From NIOZ-UU35 sp964344175 (GTDB lineage Bacteria; Chloroflexota; Anaerolineae; Anaerolineales; UBA11858), in contig CAYFMI010000006.1 of the NCBI GenBank assembly GCA_964344175.1, positions 1 to 64,000 on the forward strand: DNA of 64,000 nt, read 5' to 3'. The position numbers were made by a program, and so were the translations under genes. The notes under the pieces were generated by a model. That model had not been told where the DNA came from and did not search any database. It worked only from the letters and a program-made list of their open reading frames with translations. Each line of letters opens with the position of its first letter. Position 1 is the first letter of the stretch. Positions 1 through 7,997 of this stretch are shown piece after piece.

Positions 1-68
1 AGTATAAAAAATTCGAAAAAAAGCGCAAGACGCGCCCGATTGACCTGTCTTTATCTGGCTTTTTCTTT

Positions 69-251
69 TATAATTCAAGGAGGATTTGTATCCACATTCC
101 CCAAATGTACGTATTTTCACACTATCGCTATATTGTGCAATAGAGAAGATTAGGAGGTGTTCATCACACAGAAATTCGATCATTCCCTACGTCCACTTTT
201 TAGTATAGGTTATATCCAATTATTCCCAAAATCTTGGAGGAGGAATACAAC
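69..251 (+). promoter_or_regulatory. leader region of the amino-acid transporter operon
   Basis: A TATAAT hexamer lies at 69-74, but no good -35 box sits 17 bases upstream; a TTGACC at 40-45 is too far (23 bases). The leader also holds two strong Shine-Dalgarno-like runs (AAGGAGG near 78-84 and AGGAGGTG near 152-159) that precede no convincing reading frame, besides the real ribosome binding site just before 252. I see no gene in the first 251 bases. Confidence 0.25.
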
Positions 252-1295
252 ATGTTAAAAAAATTGTTACCCGCTCTCGCGTTGCTGATTGCGCTTGCAC
301 TGGTCTTCGCGAATATGCCCGCCACTGCCCAAGAAGCTGATCTTGGTGAAACTCTGGCTGCTGTGCAAGACCGAGGCATGCTGAACTGCGCTGTCAGTGG
401 CTCCTTGCTGGCCTTCAGCTATGCGGATGCCGATGGCAATATGGCCGGCTTCGATGCCGATTACTGCCGAGCCGTGGCTGCTGCTGTTTTAGGTGACGCC
501 ACCGCTGTGGAGTTCCGCTCCACGAACGCTAGCGAGCGCTTCCCTGTTCTGCAAAGTGGTGAGGTTGATGTGTTGATCCGCAACACCACCTGGACAGTCA
601 GCCGCGATACTTCGCTGGGCTTCAACTTTGCCCCCACCACTTTCTATGATGGTCAGGGCATGTTGGTCCGCAAAGAATCTGGTATCGAGAGCCTCGAAGA
701 TCTGGATGGCGGCACCGTTTGTGTAAATGCCGGCACCACCACCGAAAAGAACCTGGCGGATGTTTTCCGCAGCCTGGGCATCGAATACGAACCGGTCGTC
801 TTCGCCGAGACCAATGACGTGTTGCTTGCTTATGACGAAGGTCGCTGCGATGGCTGGACCACCGACAAATCGGGTCTGATCGCCAACAGCCAGTTGTTGA
901 CCAATCCTGAAGAACACCAGATCCTTGATGTGACTATGTCCAAAGAGCCTCTTGGGCCATTGGTCCGCCACGGCGACGACAACTGGTTTGACATCGTCAA
1001 GTGGACAACCTACTGCACCATGCAGGCCGAAGAACTTGGCATCACATCTGAGAATGTGGATGATATGCTGGGCAGCGATGATCCCAAAGTCCTCAACACG
1101 CTGGGCGTGGAGGGTGACTTGGGCCAGGCCATGGGTCTGAACAACGACTTCTGCTACCAGGTTATCAAACAGGTTGGTAACTACGGCGAAATCTACGATC
1201 GCCACTTAGGTCCCGACACCCCCTACAACGTAGCGCGTGGTGTGAACGCCCAGTGGACAGATGGTGGGTTGATTTACTCCCCGCCGTTCCGCTAA
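252..1295 (+). CDS. aapJ: general L-amino-acid ABC transporter, substrate-binding protein
   Basis: This is the extracytoplasmic solute receptor of an Aap/Bzt-type polar amino-acid importer. The 347-aa product starts with a classic signal peptide (MLKK, hydrophobic stretch, ATAQ near residue 26) and then a family 3 solute-binding fold; the stretch SRDTSLGFNF and the preceding LIRNTTWT are hallmarks of AapJ. Length matches the family (about 340 aa). The ATG at 252 is chosen over an in-frame TTG at 234 because a GGAGGAGG ribosome binding site sits just before it and the signal peptide then begins correctly. It is the first gene of aapJQMP and is separated from aapQ by a terminator-like hairpin, a common way to make more binding protein than permease. 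Substrate range cannot be told from sequence. Confidence 0.93.
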   Translation: MLKKLLPALALLIALALVFANMPATAQEADLGETLAAVQDRGMLNCAVSGSLLAFSYADADGNMAGFDADYCRAVAAAVLGDATAVEFRSTNASERFPVLQSGEVDVLIRNTTWTVSRDTSLGFNFAPTTFYDGQGMLVRKESGIESLEDLDGGTVCVNAGTTTEKNLADVFRSLGIEYEPVVFAETNDVLLAYDEGRCDGWTTDKSGLIANSQLLTNPEEHQILDVTMSKEPLGPLVRHGDDNWFDIVKWTTYCTMQAEELGITSENVDDMLGSDDPKVLNTLGVEGDLGQAMGLNNDFCYQVIKQVGNYGEIYDRHLGPDTPYNVARGVNAQWTDGGLIYSPPFR

Positions 1296-1308
1296 TCTTT
1301 AGCAAACT

Positions 1309-1346
1309 AAAAATGCCTGCCATAGCTGTATATGGCAGGCATTTTT
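1309..1346 (+). terminator. hairpin terminator/attenuator between aapJ and aapQ
   Basis: An inverted repeat with arms AAAAATGCCTGCCATA and its complement, a short loop and a 3' T run. It lies 13 bases after the aapJ stop and 50 bases before aapQ, so it probably acts as a partial terminator or as an mRNA-stabilising hairpin for aapJ. Confidence 0.8.
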
Positions 1347-1395
1347 AAATTTCTACACTCGTGATTTTTGCTCCATCGAAGGAAGGAGAAAACGC

Positions 1396-3024
1396 ATGAC
1401 GCAAACAACCGCTTCACCGCCCCCAGAATCCCAGGCTGCTCCCTTATGGCGCAAAGTTTTGGGATTCATATTCGACGTGCGCGTCTTGGGCGTATTGGGG
1501 CAAATTGGATTCATCGTTTTGGTCGTGTTTGGCGTAAAAGCTATTAGCGGAAATTTTGCAGAAAATGCCCGCAAACTGGGGGAATCACAATTTATCTGCC
1601 GAGATGGCACATTCAGCTACCGTTGTGCTTACGATTTTATGGATAGCGAGGCCGGTTTTGATATCGCTGATACCATGTTGGAATATACCAACACGGACCC
1701 GTACTGGCGAGCCTTTTCCATTGGTGTGCTAAACACCATCAAAGTAGCAATTTTTGGTGTTATTTTAACGGCCATCCTGGGCACGATCATGGGTATCGCG
1801 CGTATATCGACTAACTGGCTCATCAGTAAATTGGCGCTGGGTTATGTCGAGATTATGCGCAACACGCCTTTATTGATCCAGATATTTTTCGTTTATTTCG
1901 GCATCATCATCTTAGCGCCTGAGCTGGATGAAGCCTGGCAACCATTAGGATTGCCGATCTTCGTATCCAGGCGGGGGTTGAATATCCCTTCTATTGAATT
2001 TACATCATCTGCAGCTATTTGGGTGGCGTTCCTGGTATTGGCGGTCATTCAATTCCAGATACTTTGGGTCATCCTGGGGCGGCAGGAAGAACGCACCGGT
2101 CAACCGGTCAAACGTTTACAGACTGGTCTGATCGCTTTCATCATTGTCGCCGGGATCGGTTGGTTTACCTCGAGCGCAGTCTCCGAAACCCAGGGCTTAA
2201 TGGTAACCAAGGCCAGCCGCATCCGCGAACTGGAAGACATTGAGAAAACTATGCTGCAACGCACGGGGCTAAATCATCTTGACGATATTGATACCCTGAC
2301 CGAAGATGAAATCAAAGAATATGCCTTGCAAGTTTGCGTCATTGAAAACTCGGCATCGGAGCCGAACCTGACCAAACAACTGCGAGCGATGGGCATTCCC
2401 TACAAGATCCACCGCTCCGACCGGCCAGATCAAGCGACTGATGATTATGTAGATGAGAAATGCGAGGTCTTTGCAGCCTCGAAAGCCATCTTAGCAGCCG
2501 AACGTACTACGCTAGAAAACCCCAGCGGGCATTTGATTATCAACGTTAAGGAAAGCCCTTTCGTCTGGAGCATCCCGGCTCGCGAAGGCTTGAACATGGT
2601 CGGCGGGTCGAAGATGAAGCCGGAATTTACGGCCCTGCTGTTAGCGCTGGTCCTTTTCTACGGCGGCAGCCTTGCCGAGATCGTGCGGGCAGGCATCCTG
2701 TCTGTCTCGAAAGGGCAATCGGAAGCTGCACGGGCACTTGGCCTCACAGAAGGTCAACGGCTCCAACTCATCGTTTTGCCACAAGCACTGCGGGTAATCA
2801 TCCCCCCAGGCATTGGCGTGGCACTTAGTTTGGCGAAGGATACCAGCCTGGGTATCGCCATCGGCTTCCCAGATATGTATGCTGTATCCTACACGACGAT
2901 GAACCAATCCGGCCGCGTGTTGCAACTCTTTGTGCTGATTATGTTGGTGTATATGTTGATCAGCCTGGGCTTCTCAGTCTTGTTGAACTGGTACAATGAG
3001 AAAATTAAACTGGTGGAGAGATAA
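1396..3024 (+). CDS. aapQ: general L-amino-acid ABC transporter, permease AapQ
   Basis: Membrane-spanning subunit of the amino-acid importer, forming the pore with AapM. The 542-aa protein has an N-terminal membrane segment (residues about 25-50), a first HisM-type permease block with EIMRNTPLLIQI near 150, and a second block ending with the cytoplasmic EAA loop (EAARALGLTEGQRL, about residue 440) that docks on the ATPase. AapQ proteins are usually about 400 aa; this one carries an extra hydrophilic segment between the two blocks (about residues 265-400) that is predicted to lie on one membrane face. The start has a good AGGAGAA site. It is followed after 2 bases by aapM, so translation is probably coupled. 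Confidence 0.92.
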   Translation: MTQTTASPPPESQAAPLWRKVLGFIFDVRVLGVLGQIGFIVLVVFGVKAISGNFAENARKLGESQFICRDGTFSYRCAYDFMDSEAGFDIADTMLEYTNTDPYWRAFSIGVLNTIKVAIFGVILTAILGTIMGIARISTNWLISKLALGYVEIMRNTPLLIQIFFVYFGIIILAPELDEAWQPLGLPIFVSRRGLNIPSIEFTSSAAIWVAFLVLAVIQFQILWVILGRQEERTGQPVKRLQTGLIAFIIVAGIGWFTSSAVSETQGLMVTKASRIRELEDIEKTMLQRTGLNHLDDIDTLTEDEIKEYALQVCVIENSASEPNLTKQLRAMGIPYKIHRSDRPDQATDDYVDEKCEVFAASKAILAAERTTLENPSGHLIINVKESPFVWSIPAREGLNMVGGSKMKPEFTALLLALVLFYGGSLAEIVRAGILSVSKGQSEAARALGLTEGQRLQLIVLPQALRVIIPPGIGVALSLAKDTSLGIAIGFPDMYAVSYTTMNQSGRVLQLFVLIMLVYMLISLGFSVLLNWYNEKIKLVER

Positions 3025-3026
3025 CC

Positions 3027-4697
3027 ATGACTACAAATATAGATTCCACTATGCAACAAGAAGCCAGCGTCGGGCGAGGATTTAACTGGCAGCTATTCTT
3101 ACAAGATAACATTACCGGCTCATGGTACCAGACTGTCACGGTTCTCGTGCTAACACTCTTAACTGCCTTTTATACTGTCAGTCAATACGAGACCCTACCA
3201 ACAGCAACCATGTTTGTTCTGGTTATCTGGGTGATCGGTATCGGGCTTGTTGCCAATGGGGAACTTCGTCACCGCCATTTTGGGCTTAGCCGTTGGCTCA
3301 AAGAGAATCTACTGAGTTCTGTCTCGAATGCCCTAATTACTTTGTTGGTGATCCTCATGATTGTAGCCGCATTACACGGCCTGTGGCAATGGGGCGTTGT
3401 CAATGCCAGTTTCAATCCCGAAGAAACTGCCCCTGATCTGCGGCCCGAAAATGGCGCCGCCTGGGGCGTAATCTGGGGTGCCCGCAAACTCCTGATGACC
3501 GGTCTACTAGGTCCGGAATACAACGGGCGGGTGATGTTGGCAGTTGGGTTTATTATTCTCATGTGGCTGCTGACCTTCATTAGTGGACGCTCGGCAATTA
3601 AAGAAAAAGCACGTATCTTCCGCAATATACTTAATGGCTTCTGGTTACTTTCACCCGTCATTCTGTACATTATCCTGGCTGGGGTGCCTGAGTACGAAAA
3701 ATACAATACCCAGGGAGCCTTAACCGGTGCGATCGTGTTATTGGCTATCTATGTCCTGCTTTGGTGGCAGAAAGTCATTCCCTTCAGTTGGGCAAGTCTC
3801 ATTAGCACAGCTGCAGCCTGGCCCATTCTATACACCATTTGGTGGGCGATTGGCAATAGCGGAAAATTCCCCCCTATTAATGTCGATCAGTGGGGCGGCT
3901 TACTCCTGACTTTGATCATCGCCAGTGCAGTGATTGTGCTATCGCTACCTTTAGGCATGGTCTTAGCCCTGGCGCGTCGCAGCGATGTCTTCGGAATCCC
4001 TGCCTGGCTCATCTGGCCCGCAGCCATCGTAGCAACAGCCTGGGGCTTCACGACAACCCCAGGGTTACTGGAAACATCCCGCAACACGGTGGAACAAATT
4101 CTATCTTTCTGGCCGCTGTTGATTCTGGGAATTGCCTATATGATCCACCGCATGTTCCAGGGTAATATGGTGGCAGGCGCCAGCACGATGTTCATCGAAC
4201 TCACTCGCAGTGTGCCACTCATCACACTGTTATTTATGGGCATCAATATGGCCCCCTTCTTCTTCGCCACCGGCACAAGCATTGCCAAACCCTGGCCGGT
4301 TATCGTCGGCTACACACTCTTCGCTGCCGCCTATTCCGCTGAAACGATACGCGGCGGTTTGCAGGCCATTCCACACGGACAGTATGAAGCCGCAGACGCG
4401 CTGGGGTTCAACACACTGCAGAAGATGCGCTTTATCATTTTGCCGCAAGCCTTGCGTATCGTCATTCCGGCCATCGTGGGCGAGTTCATCGGCGCGTTCA
4501 AATCATCTTCGCTGGTGTCCATCGTCGGCCTGTTCGACTTCATGGGCATCAATCGGGTGATTAGTTCCAACCCACAATGGTTGGGGCTGCGTTTTGAACT
4601 GTACATCTTCATGGCGCTGGTTTACTTCACGGGCAGTTCGGTTATGTCGGCTTACAGTCGCCGGCTCGAAGCCCGTTTAGGCGTTGGCACACGATAG
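3027..4697 (+). CDS. aapM: general L-amino-acid ABC transporter, permease AapM
   Basis: Second permease subunit of the importer. The 556-aa protein has many membrane segments; the last 220 residues form the typical HisM/GlnP-type permease, with FIELTRSVPLITLLF and the EAA loop (EAADALGFNTLQKM), followed by a final membrane helix. The family norm is about 380-400 aa, and here the extra length is an N-terminal and central set of hydrophobic segments (about residues 30-280). The start ATG is 2 bases after the aapQ stop. Gene order Q-M-P is the family standard. The extra helices are unusual in both permeases of this operon and may reflect a lineage-specific architecture. Confidence 0.9.
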   Translation: MTTNIDSTMQQEASVGRGFNWQLFLQDNITGSWYQTVTVLVLTLLTAFYTVSQYETLPTATMFVLVIWVIGIGLVANGELRHRHFGLSRWLKENLLSSVSNALITLLVILMIVAALHGLWQWGVVNASFNPEETAPDLRPENGAAWGVIWGARKLLMTGLLGPEYNGRVMLAVGFIILMWLLTFISGRSAIKEKARIFRNILNGFWLLSPVILYIILAGVPEYEKYNTQGALTGAIVLLAIYVLLWWQKVIPFSWASLISTAAAWPILYTIWWAIGNSGKFPPINVDQWGGLLLTLIIASAVIVLSLPLGMVLALARRSDVFGIPAWLIWPAAIVATAWGFTTTPGLLETSRNTVEQILSFWPLLILGIAYMIHRMFQGNMVAGASTMFIELTRSVPLITLLFMGINMAPFFFATGTSIAKPWPVIVGYTLFAAAYSAETIRGGLQAIPHGQYEAADALGFNTLQKMRFIILPQALRIVIPAIVGEFIGAFKSSSLVSIVGLFDFMGINRVISSNPQWLGLRFELYIFMALVYFTGSSVMSAYSRRLEARLGVGTR

Positions 4698-4739
4698 GAA
4701 ATAACCGGTAACGGATAAAAGCAATTAAGGAGAAATATC

Positions 4740-5507
4740 ATGGAATTTGAAGGTCCAGCCCCAAGTTTTGTCGATGAAATCATCATCGTTGAAAATGTCC
4801 ACAAGTGGTTCGGTGAGTTCGAAGCCCTGCGCGGCGTAGACCTCCGGGTGAAACCCGGCGAGGTAATCGTCATTATCGGCCCCTCGGGATCGGGCAAATC
4901 CACCTTCATTCGTTGCATCAACCGCCTGGAAGAGCATCAAGAAGGCCGCATCATTGTCGATGGCACCGAGTTGTCACACGACATCCGCAACATCCAGGAA
5001 GTCCGCCGCGAGGTGGGAATGGTCTTCCAGCAATTCAACCTCTTCCCCCACCTGACGGTGATGGATAACATCACCCTGGCCCCCATCAACGTACGCAAAT
5101 GGACGCGTGACCACGCTGAAGAGATCGCCATGAAGTGGCTCACACGGGTTGGCATTCCCGAACAAGCCACAAAATATCCTGGACAACTTTCCGGCGGACA
5201 GCAACAGCGTGTTGCCATTGCGCGCACGTTGGCGATGCAGCCAAAGATTCTGCTGTTTGATGAGCCAACTTCGGCACTGGATCCTGAGATGATTAAAGAA
5301 GTGTTGGATGTGATGCGCGACCTGGCCCAAAGTGGGTACACCATTTTGGCCGTCACCCACGAGATGGGCTTCGCCCGGGAAGTGGCCGACCGCATCATCT
5401 TCATGGACGCCGGGAAAATCGTCGAAGAGAACACCCCCGAAGATTTTTACAACAACCCCAAAGAAGAGCGCACCCGTTTGTTCCTCAACCAGATTTTGCA
5501 CCACTAG
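4740..5507 (+). CDS. aapP: general L-amino-acid ABC transporter, ATP-binding protein
   Basis: Cytoplasmic ATPase that powers the AapQM permease. The 255-aa protein has Walker A GPSGSGKST at 47-55, the Q-loop VFQQFNLFPH near 95-104, signature LSGGQQQR at 150-157, Walker B ILLFDEP at 170-176 and the switch histidine in VTHEMGFA. It belongs to the GlnQ/HisP polar amino-acid family and has the usual length. A clear AAGGAG site precedes the ATG. Oddly, its TAG stop codon lies inside the perfect terminal palindrome of an intergenic repeat (5503-5626), so the last codons may have been replaced by insertion of that element. Confidence 0.94.
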   Translation: MEFEGPAPSFVDEIIIVENVHKWFGEFEALRGVDLRVKPGEVIVIIGPSGSGKSTFIRCINRLEEHQEGRIIVDGTELSHDIRNIQEVRREVGMVFQQFNLFPHLTVMDNITLAPINVRKWTRDHAEEIAMKWLTRVGIPEQATKYPGQLSGGQQQRVAIARTLAMQPKILLFDEPTSALDPEMIKEVLDVMRDLAQSGYTILAVTHEMGFAREVADRIIFMDAGKIVEENTPEDFYNNPKEERTRLFLNQILHH

Positions 5508-5626
5508 TGCTCCGTAAAGACAATTCTTATCAAAAGGTGCAATGCACTTATTTGCTGTTTCTATCGTTTTTTCGCAACGGCGGAAGTGCGTCGCACCTGC
5601 AAAAATCTATCTAACAGAGCACTAGT
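5503..5626. repeat. palindromic repeat element with ACTAGTGCTC termini
   Basis: The element is bounded by perfect inverted ends ACTAGTGCTC (5503-5512) and GAGCACTAGT (5617-5626). Nested inside is a second inverted pair, AGGTGCAATGCACTT (5535-5549) and AAGTGCGTCGCACCT (5584-5598). The left end overlaps the aapP stop codon. The inner pair recurs in similar form at 25976-26039. It carries no gene and looks like a small non-autonomous mobile element. Confidence 0.6.
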
Positions 5627-5643
5627 CCTAAACCTTGAACAAG

Positions 5644-5677
5644 AAAGAGCCGCAACAATTTTGCTGCGGCTCTTTTT
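5644..5677 (+). terminator. terminator of the aap operon
   Basis: An 11-bp stem (AAAGAGCCGCA with its complement), a 10-base loop and a T run. It ends 17 bases before the lysA start, so it separates the aap operon from lysA. Confidence 0.85.
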
Positions 5678-5693
5678 ATATTAAAATAGCATT

Positions 5694-7010
5694 ATGACCG
5701 TAGCAAACAAACTTCATCTATTTCCAATCACAACCCAAATTGCTGCCACATCTTCTGGTGAATGTCTCACCATCAGCGGCCTCAACCTGCTCGAACTGGC
5801 AGAACAATTTGGCACACCGCTCTATCTTTATGATGCTGCCACGCTGGATTCGGCCGTAGCAATCTACCAATCGGCACTCAGAAAATACTACCCCGGCAAA
5901 ACCGGCATCACCTACGCGGGCAAAGCCTTCCTGAATGTGGCACAGGCCCAATGGACTCAGCGCCATAATCTGTGGGTGGATTGTACCGGCCTCGGTGAGT
6001 TGCACATTGCCAGCGCTGCGGGAGTGCCTCGCGAGCACATTCTCATCCACGGGGTTAACAAAAGCCATGCTGCCCTCGCTGCAGGTATTGCCCGGTCCGG
6101 AACGATTGTCGTCGATAATCTGATTGAGTTAGAACGATTAGCCAAACTCACATCCCAAGCCGCTCACCCCCTTCCCAATTTATGGCTGCGCTTCCGCCCT
6201 GGCAAAGTTGTTGAGACCCATTCACACATCCAAACCGGGCAACATGATAGCAAATTTGGCATGAGCGCGAGAGAAATCGTTGAGGCCGCGCACATTTGCC
6301 GCACCCAGAAGCTGCCGCTCACCGGGCTGCACTTTCATCTCGGCTCTCAATTCCGCAACCCGGAGCCAATTGAGTACGCCCTCGAACACACCCTGGCCCT
6401 CGCCCAAGAATTGCGGCTGGAACCCGGCTGGACACTTTGTGTTGGGGGGGGATGGGGGATCTCATACCATGAGGACGATTTGCCGCACCCCAACGCTGAA
6501 GCCTATACCCGCTTCGTCGCTGAAAAAGTGGTGAATATTTGTAAAGAGAGCGGAATCCCAATTCCCAGGCTGCGCCTGGAACCGGGGCGTAGCCTGGTCG
6601 CCCGGGCCGGAGTGGCGCTCTACCGGGTGGGGACTGTCAAACACACGCCAAAGCGAAGATGGCTGCTGCTCGATGGCGGCCTGGCCGACAACCCGCGTTT
6701 TGCCCTCTACCAGGCGCGCTACTCGGCTCTCCCCGTTCTCGACCCCAATCGCCCCAACTCCGGCCCGGCATGGCTAGGCGGCCCGTTCTGCGAAAGTGGT
6801 GACGTACTCATTGAAAACCTGCCCTTTCCCGACGTCCAACCCGATGAACTGATCGCCATCCCGGTCAGCGGTGCATACCAGCTCAGCATGGCTAGCAACT
6901 ACAATGGGGCCGCGCGCCCTGCCGTTGTATGGCTAGAAAACGATCAGGCTAAACTAATTCGCAAGCGCGAAACGCCTGAAGATTTGATCCGCTACGATAA
7001 CCCCTTGTAA
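5694..7010 (+). CDS. lysA: diaminopimelate decarboxylase-type PLP enzyme
   Basis: Fold-type III PLP decarboxylase that makes L-lysine from meso-diaminopimelate in the cytoplasm. The 438-aa protein shows the PLP lysine in TYAGKAF (Lys77), the His-rich HFHLGSQF strand, the phosphate-binding EPGRSLVARAG and the CESGD motif that favours diaminopimelate over ornithine or arginine decarboxylases; SMASNYNG near the C-terminus is also typical. A TAAAAT at 5682-5687 lies only 6 bases before the ATG and no Shine-Dalgarno is seen, so the mRNA may be leaderless. The DapF-family gene follows after 39 bases, the preceding step in the pathway. Carboxynorspermidine decarboxylase is a less likely alternative. 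Confidence 0.88.
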   Translation: MTVANKLHLFPITTQIAATSSGECLTISGLNLLELAEQFGTPLYLYDAATLDSAVAIYQSALRKYYPGKTGITYAGKAFLNVAQAQWTQRHNLWVDCTGLGELHIASAAGVPREHILIHGVNKSHAALAAGIARSGTIVVDNLIELERLAKLTSQAAHPLPNLWLRFRPGKVVETHSHIQTGQHDSKFGMSAREIVEAAHICRTQKLPLTGLHFHLGSQFRNPEPIEYALEHTLALAQELRLEPGWTLCVGGGWGISYHEDDLPHPNAEAYTRFVAEKVVNICKESGIPIPRLRLEPGRSLVARAGVALYRVGTVKHTPKRRWLLLDGGLADNPRFALYQARYSALPVLDPNRPNSGPAWLGGPFCESGDVLIENLPFPDVQPDELIAIPVSGAYQLSMASNYNGAARPAVVWLENDQAKLIRKRETPEDLIRYDNPL

Positions 7011-7049
7011 TTGGGCTGCCGCCGCAGGACATTCTCAAAAAAACTGGCA

Positions 7050-7898
7050 ATGATGAACGATATCTCTTCCGTTGAATTCCTTAAATATCACGGACTGGGC
7101 AACGACTATATTGTCGTTCGAGAAGCCGACTTACCCCAGTCACTCACCCCAGAGCAAATTCAGCGCATTTGCGACCGGCACTACGGCTTTGGTGCCGATG
7201 GCATTGCCCTGGATTGCTCCGAGAAGAATCACTTCTCCGTGCGTTTTTTCAATCCCGATGGCAGTGAAGCCGAAAAAAGCGGCAATGGCCTGCGAATTTT
7301 CTCCCGCTTTCTCTATGATCTAAAGCGGGTTCGAACAACCCCTTTCATCATCCAAACCGATGGCGGCAATGTGGAGGCGCAGGTACACGCAAGCGGCAAA
7401 CGTGTCGCTATCCTGATGGGGCGCGCCAACTTCGACAGCCACACCATTCCCATGAAAGGCGTACATCGTGAAGTTCTCAATGAAAAGCTGTCAATCAACG
7501 GTGAAGAACTCACTTTTTCTGCGGTGACGGTGGGAAACCCCCACTGCGTACTCTTACGAAAAGCTGTGTTCCCCGAAGAAGCGCAGCGGTTAGGGCCAAG
7601 CATCGAAAACAACCCCCGTTTCCCCAATCGCACCAATGTGCAATTTATGCAAGTGCTTGACCGGAGGAATATCCGGATCGAAATTTGGGAACGCGGCGCG
7701 GGCTACACTCTGGCCTCCGGCAGCAGCAGTTGTGCAGCCGCAGCGGTAGCACATCGGCTGGGGCTTTGTGACTCAGAAATTACCGTCCATATGCCTGGGG
7801 GACAACTTGAAATCGGAATTTCGCATGACGACAACATCCGCATGGCAGGGCCAGTGGTAAAAGTGTGGCGGGGATATTTATCTACAGAAGCGCTTTAA
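7050..7898 (+). CDS. dapF: diaminopimelate epimerase family protein, both catalytic Cys replaced by Ser
   Basis: Member of the DapF fold, whose usual job is LL- to meso-diaminopimelate epimerisation just before LysA. The 282-aa length, the N-terminal FLKYHGLGNDYIVV, the NPDGS segment and ERGAG are all conserved. However, the two active-site motifs normally reading CGNG and CG(S/T)G are here SGNG (Ser77) and SGSS, so both thiol bases are serine. This may mean a changed reaction, a weak epimerase, or a lineage variant. The ATG at 7050 (or 7053) is chosen over an in-frame TTG at 7011 because homology begins right after it. It lies 39 bases after lysA and is probably co-transcribed with it. Confidence 0.8.
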   Translation: MMNDISSVEFLKYHGLGNDYIVVREADLPQSLTPEQIQRICDRHYGFGADGIALDCSEKNHFSVRFFNPDGSEAEKSGNGLRIFSRFLYDLKRVRTTPFIIQTDGGNVEAQVHASGKRVAILMGRANFDSHTIPMKGVHREVLNEKLSINGEELTFSAVTVGNPHCVLLRKAVFPEEAQRLGPSIENNPRFPNRTNVQFMQVLDRRNIRIEIWERGAGYTLASGSSSCAAAAVAHRLGLCDSEITVHMPGGQLEIGISHDDNIRMAGPVVKVWRGYLSTEAL

Positions 7899-7905
7899 TA
7901 AAGAT

Positions 7906-7949
7906 ACCCCGCCGCAAGCAGCGCAGTATGCTGGCTTTTTCGGCAAAAA
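7906..7949 (+). repeat. 44-bp dispersed repeat, copy A
   Basis: This stretch begins ACCCCGCCGCAAGC and contains CTGGCTTTTT; it matches 29857-29900 over 44 bases with about eight differences. It lies just after the dapF-like stop. Confidence 0.5.
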
Positions 7950-7952
7950 GCC
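7933..7952. terminator. hairpin between convergent dapF-like gene and glyA
   Basis: Perfect 8-bp stem GGCTTTTT/AAAAAGCC with a CGGC loop. It sits between two convergent genes and, because the arms are T- and A-rich, could end transcription from either side. Confidence 0.45.
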
Positions 7953-7997
7953 ATCCACTTTCTAAATTCCGGAGGGCTTTCGATACAATTGCACAGA

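Noticed and set aside
86..208. Short open frame after the AAGGAGG in the leader of aapJ
   Set aside because: It needs a TTG start, has no protein-like composition and lies in an AT-rich leader; kept only as an oddity of unused Shine-Dalgarno runs.
489..1205. Long open frame antisense to aapJ
   Set aside because: It is a shadow frame of a well-supported gene, with no ribosome binding site or recognisable domains.
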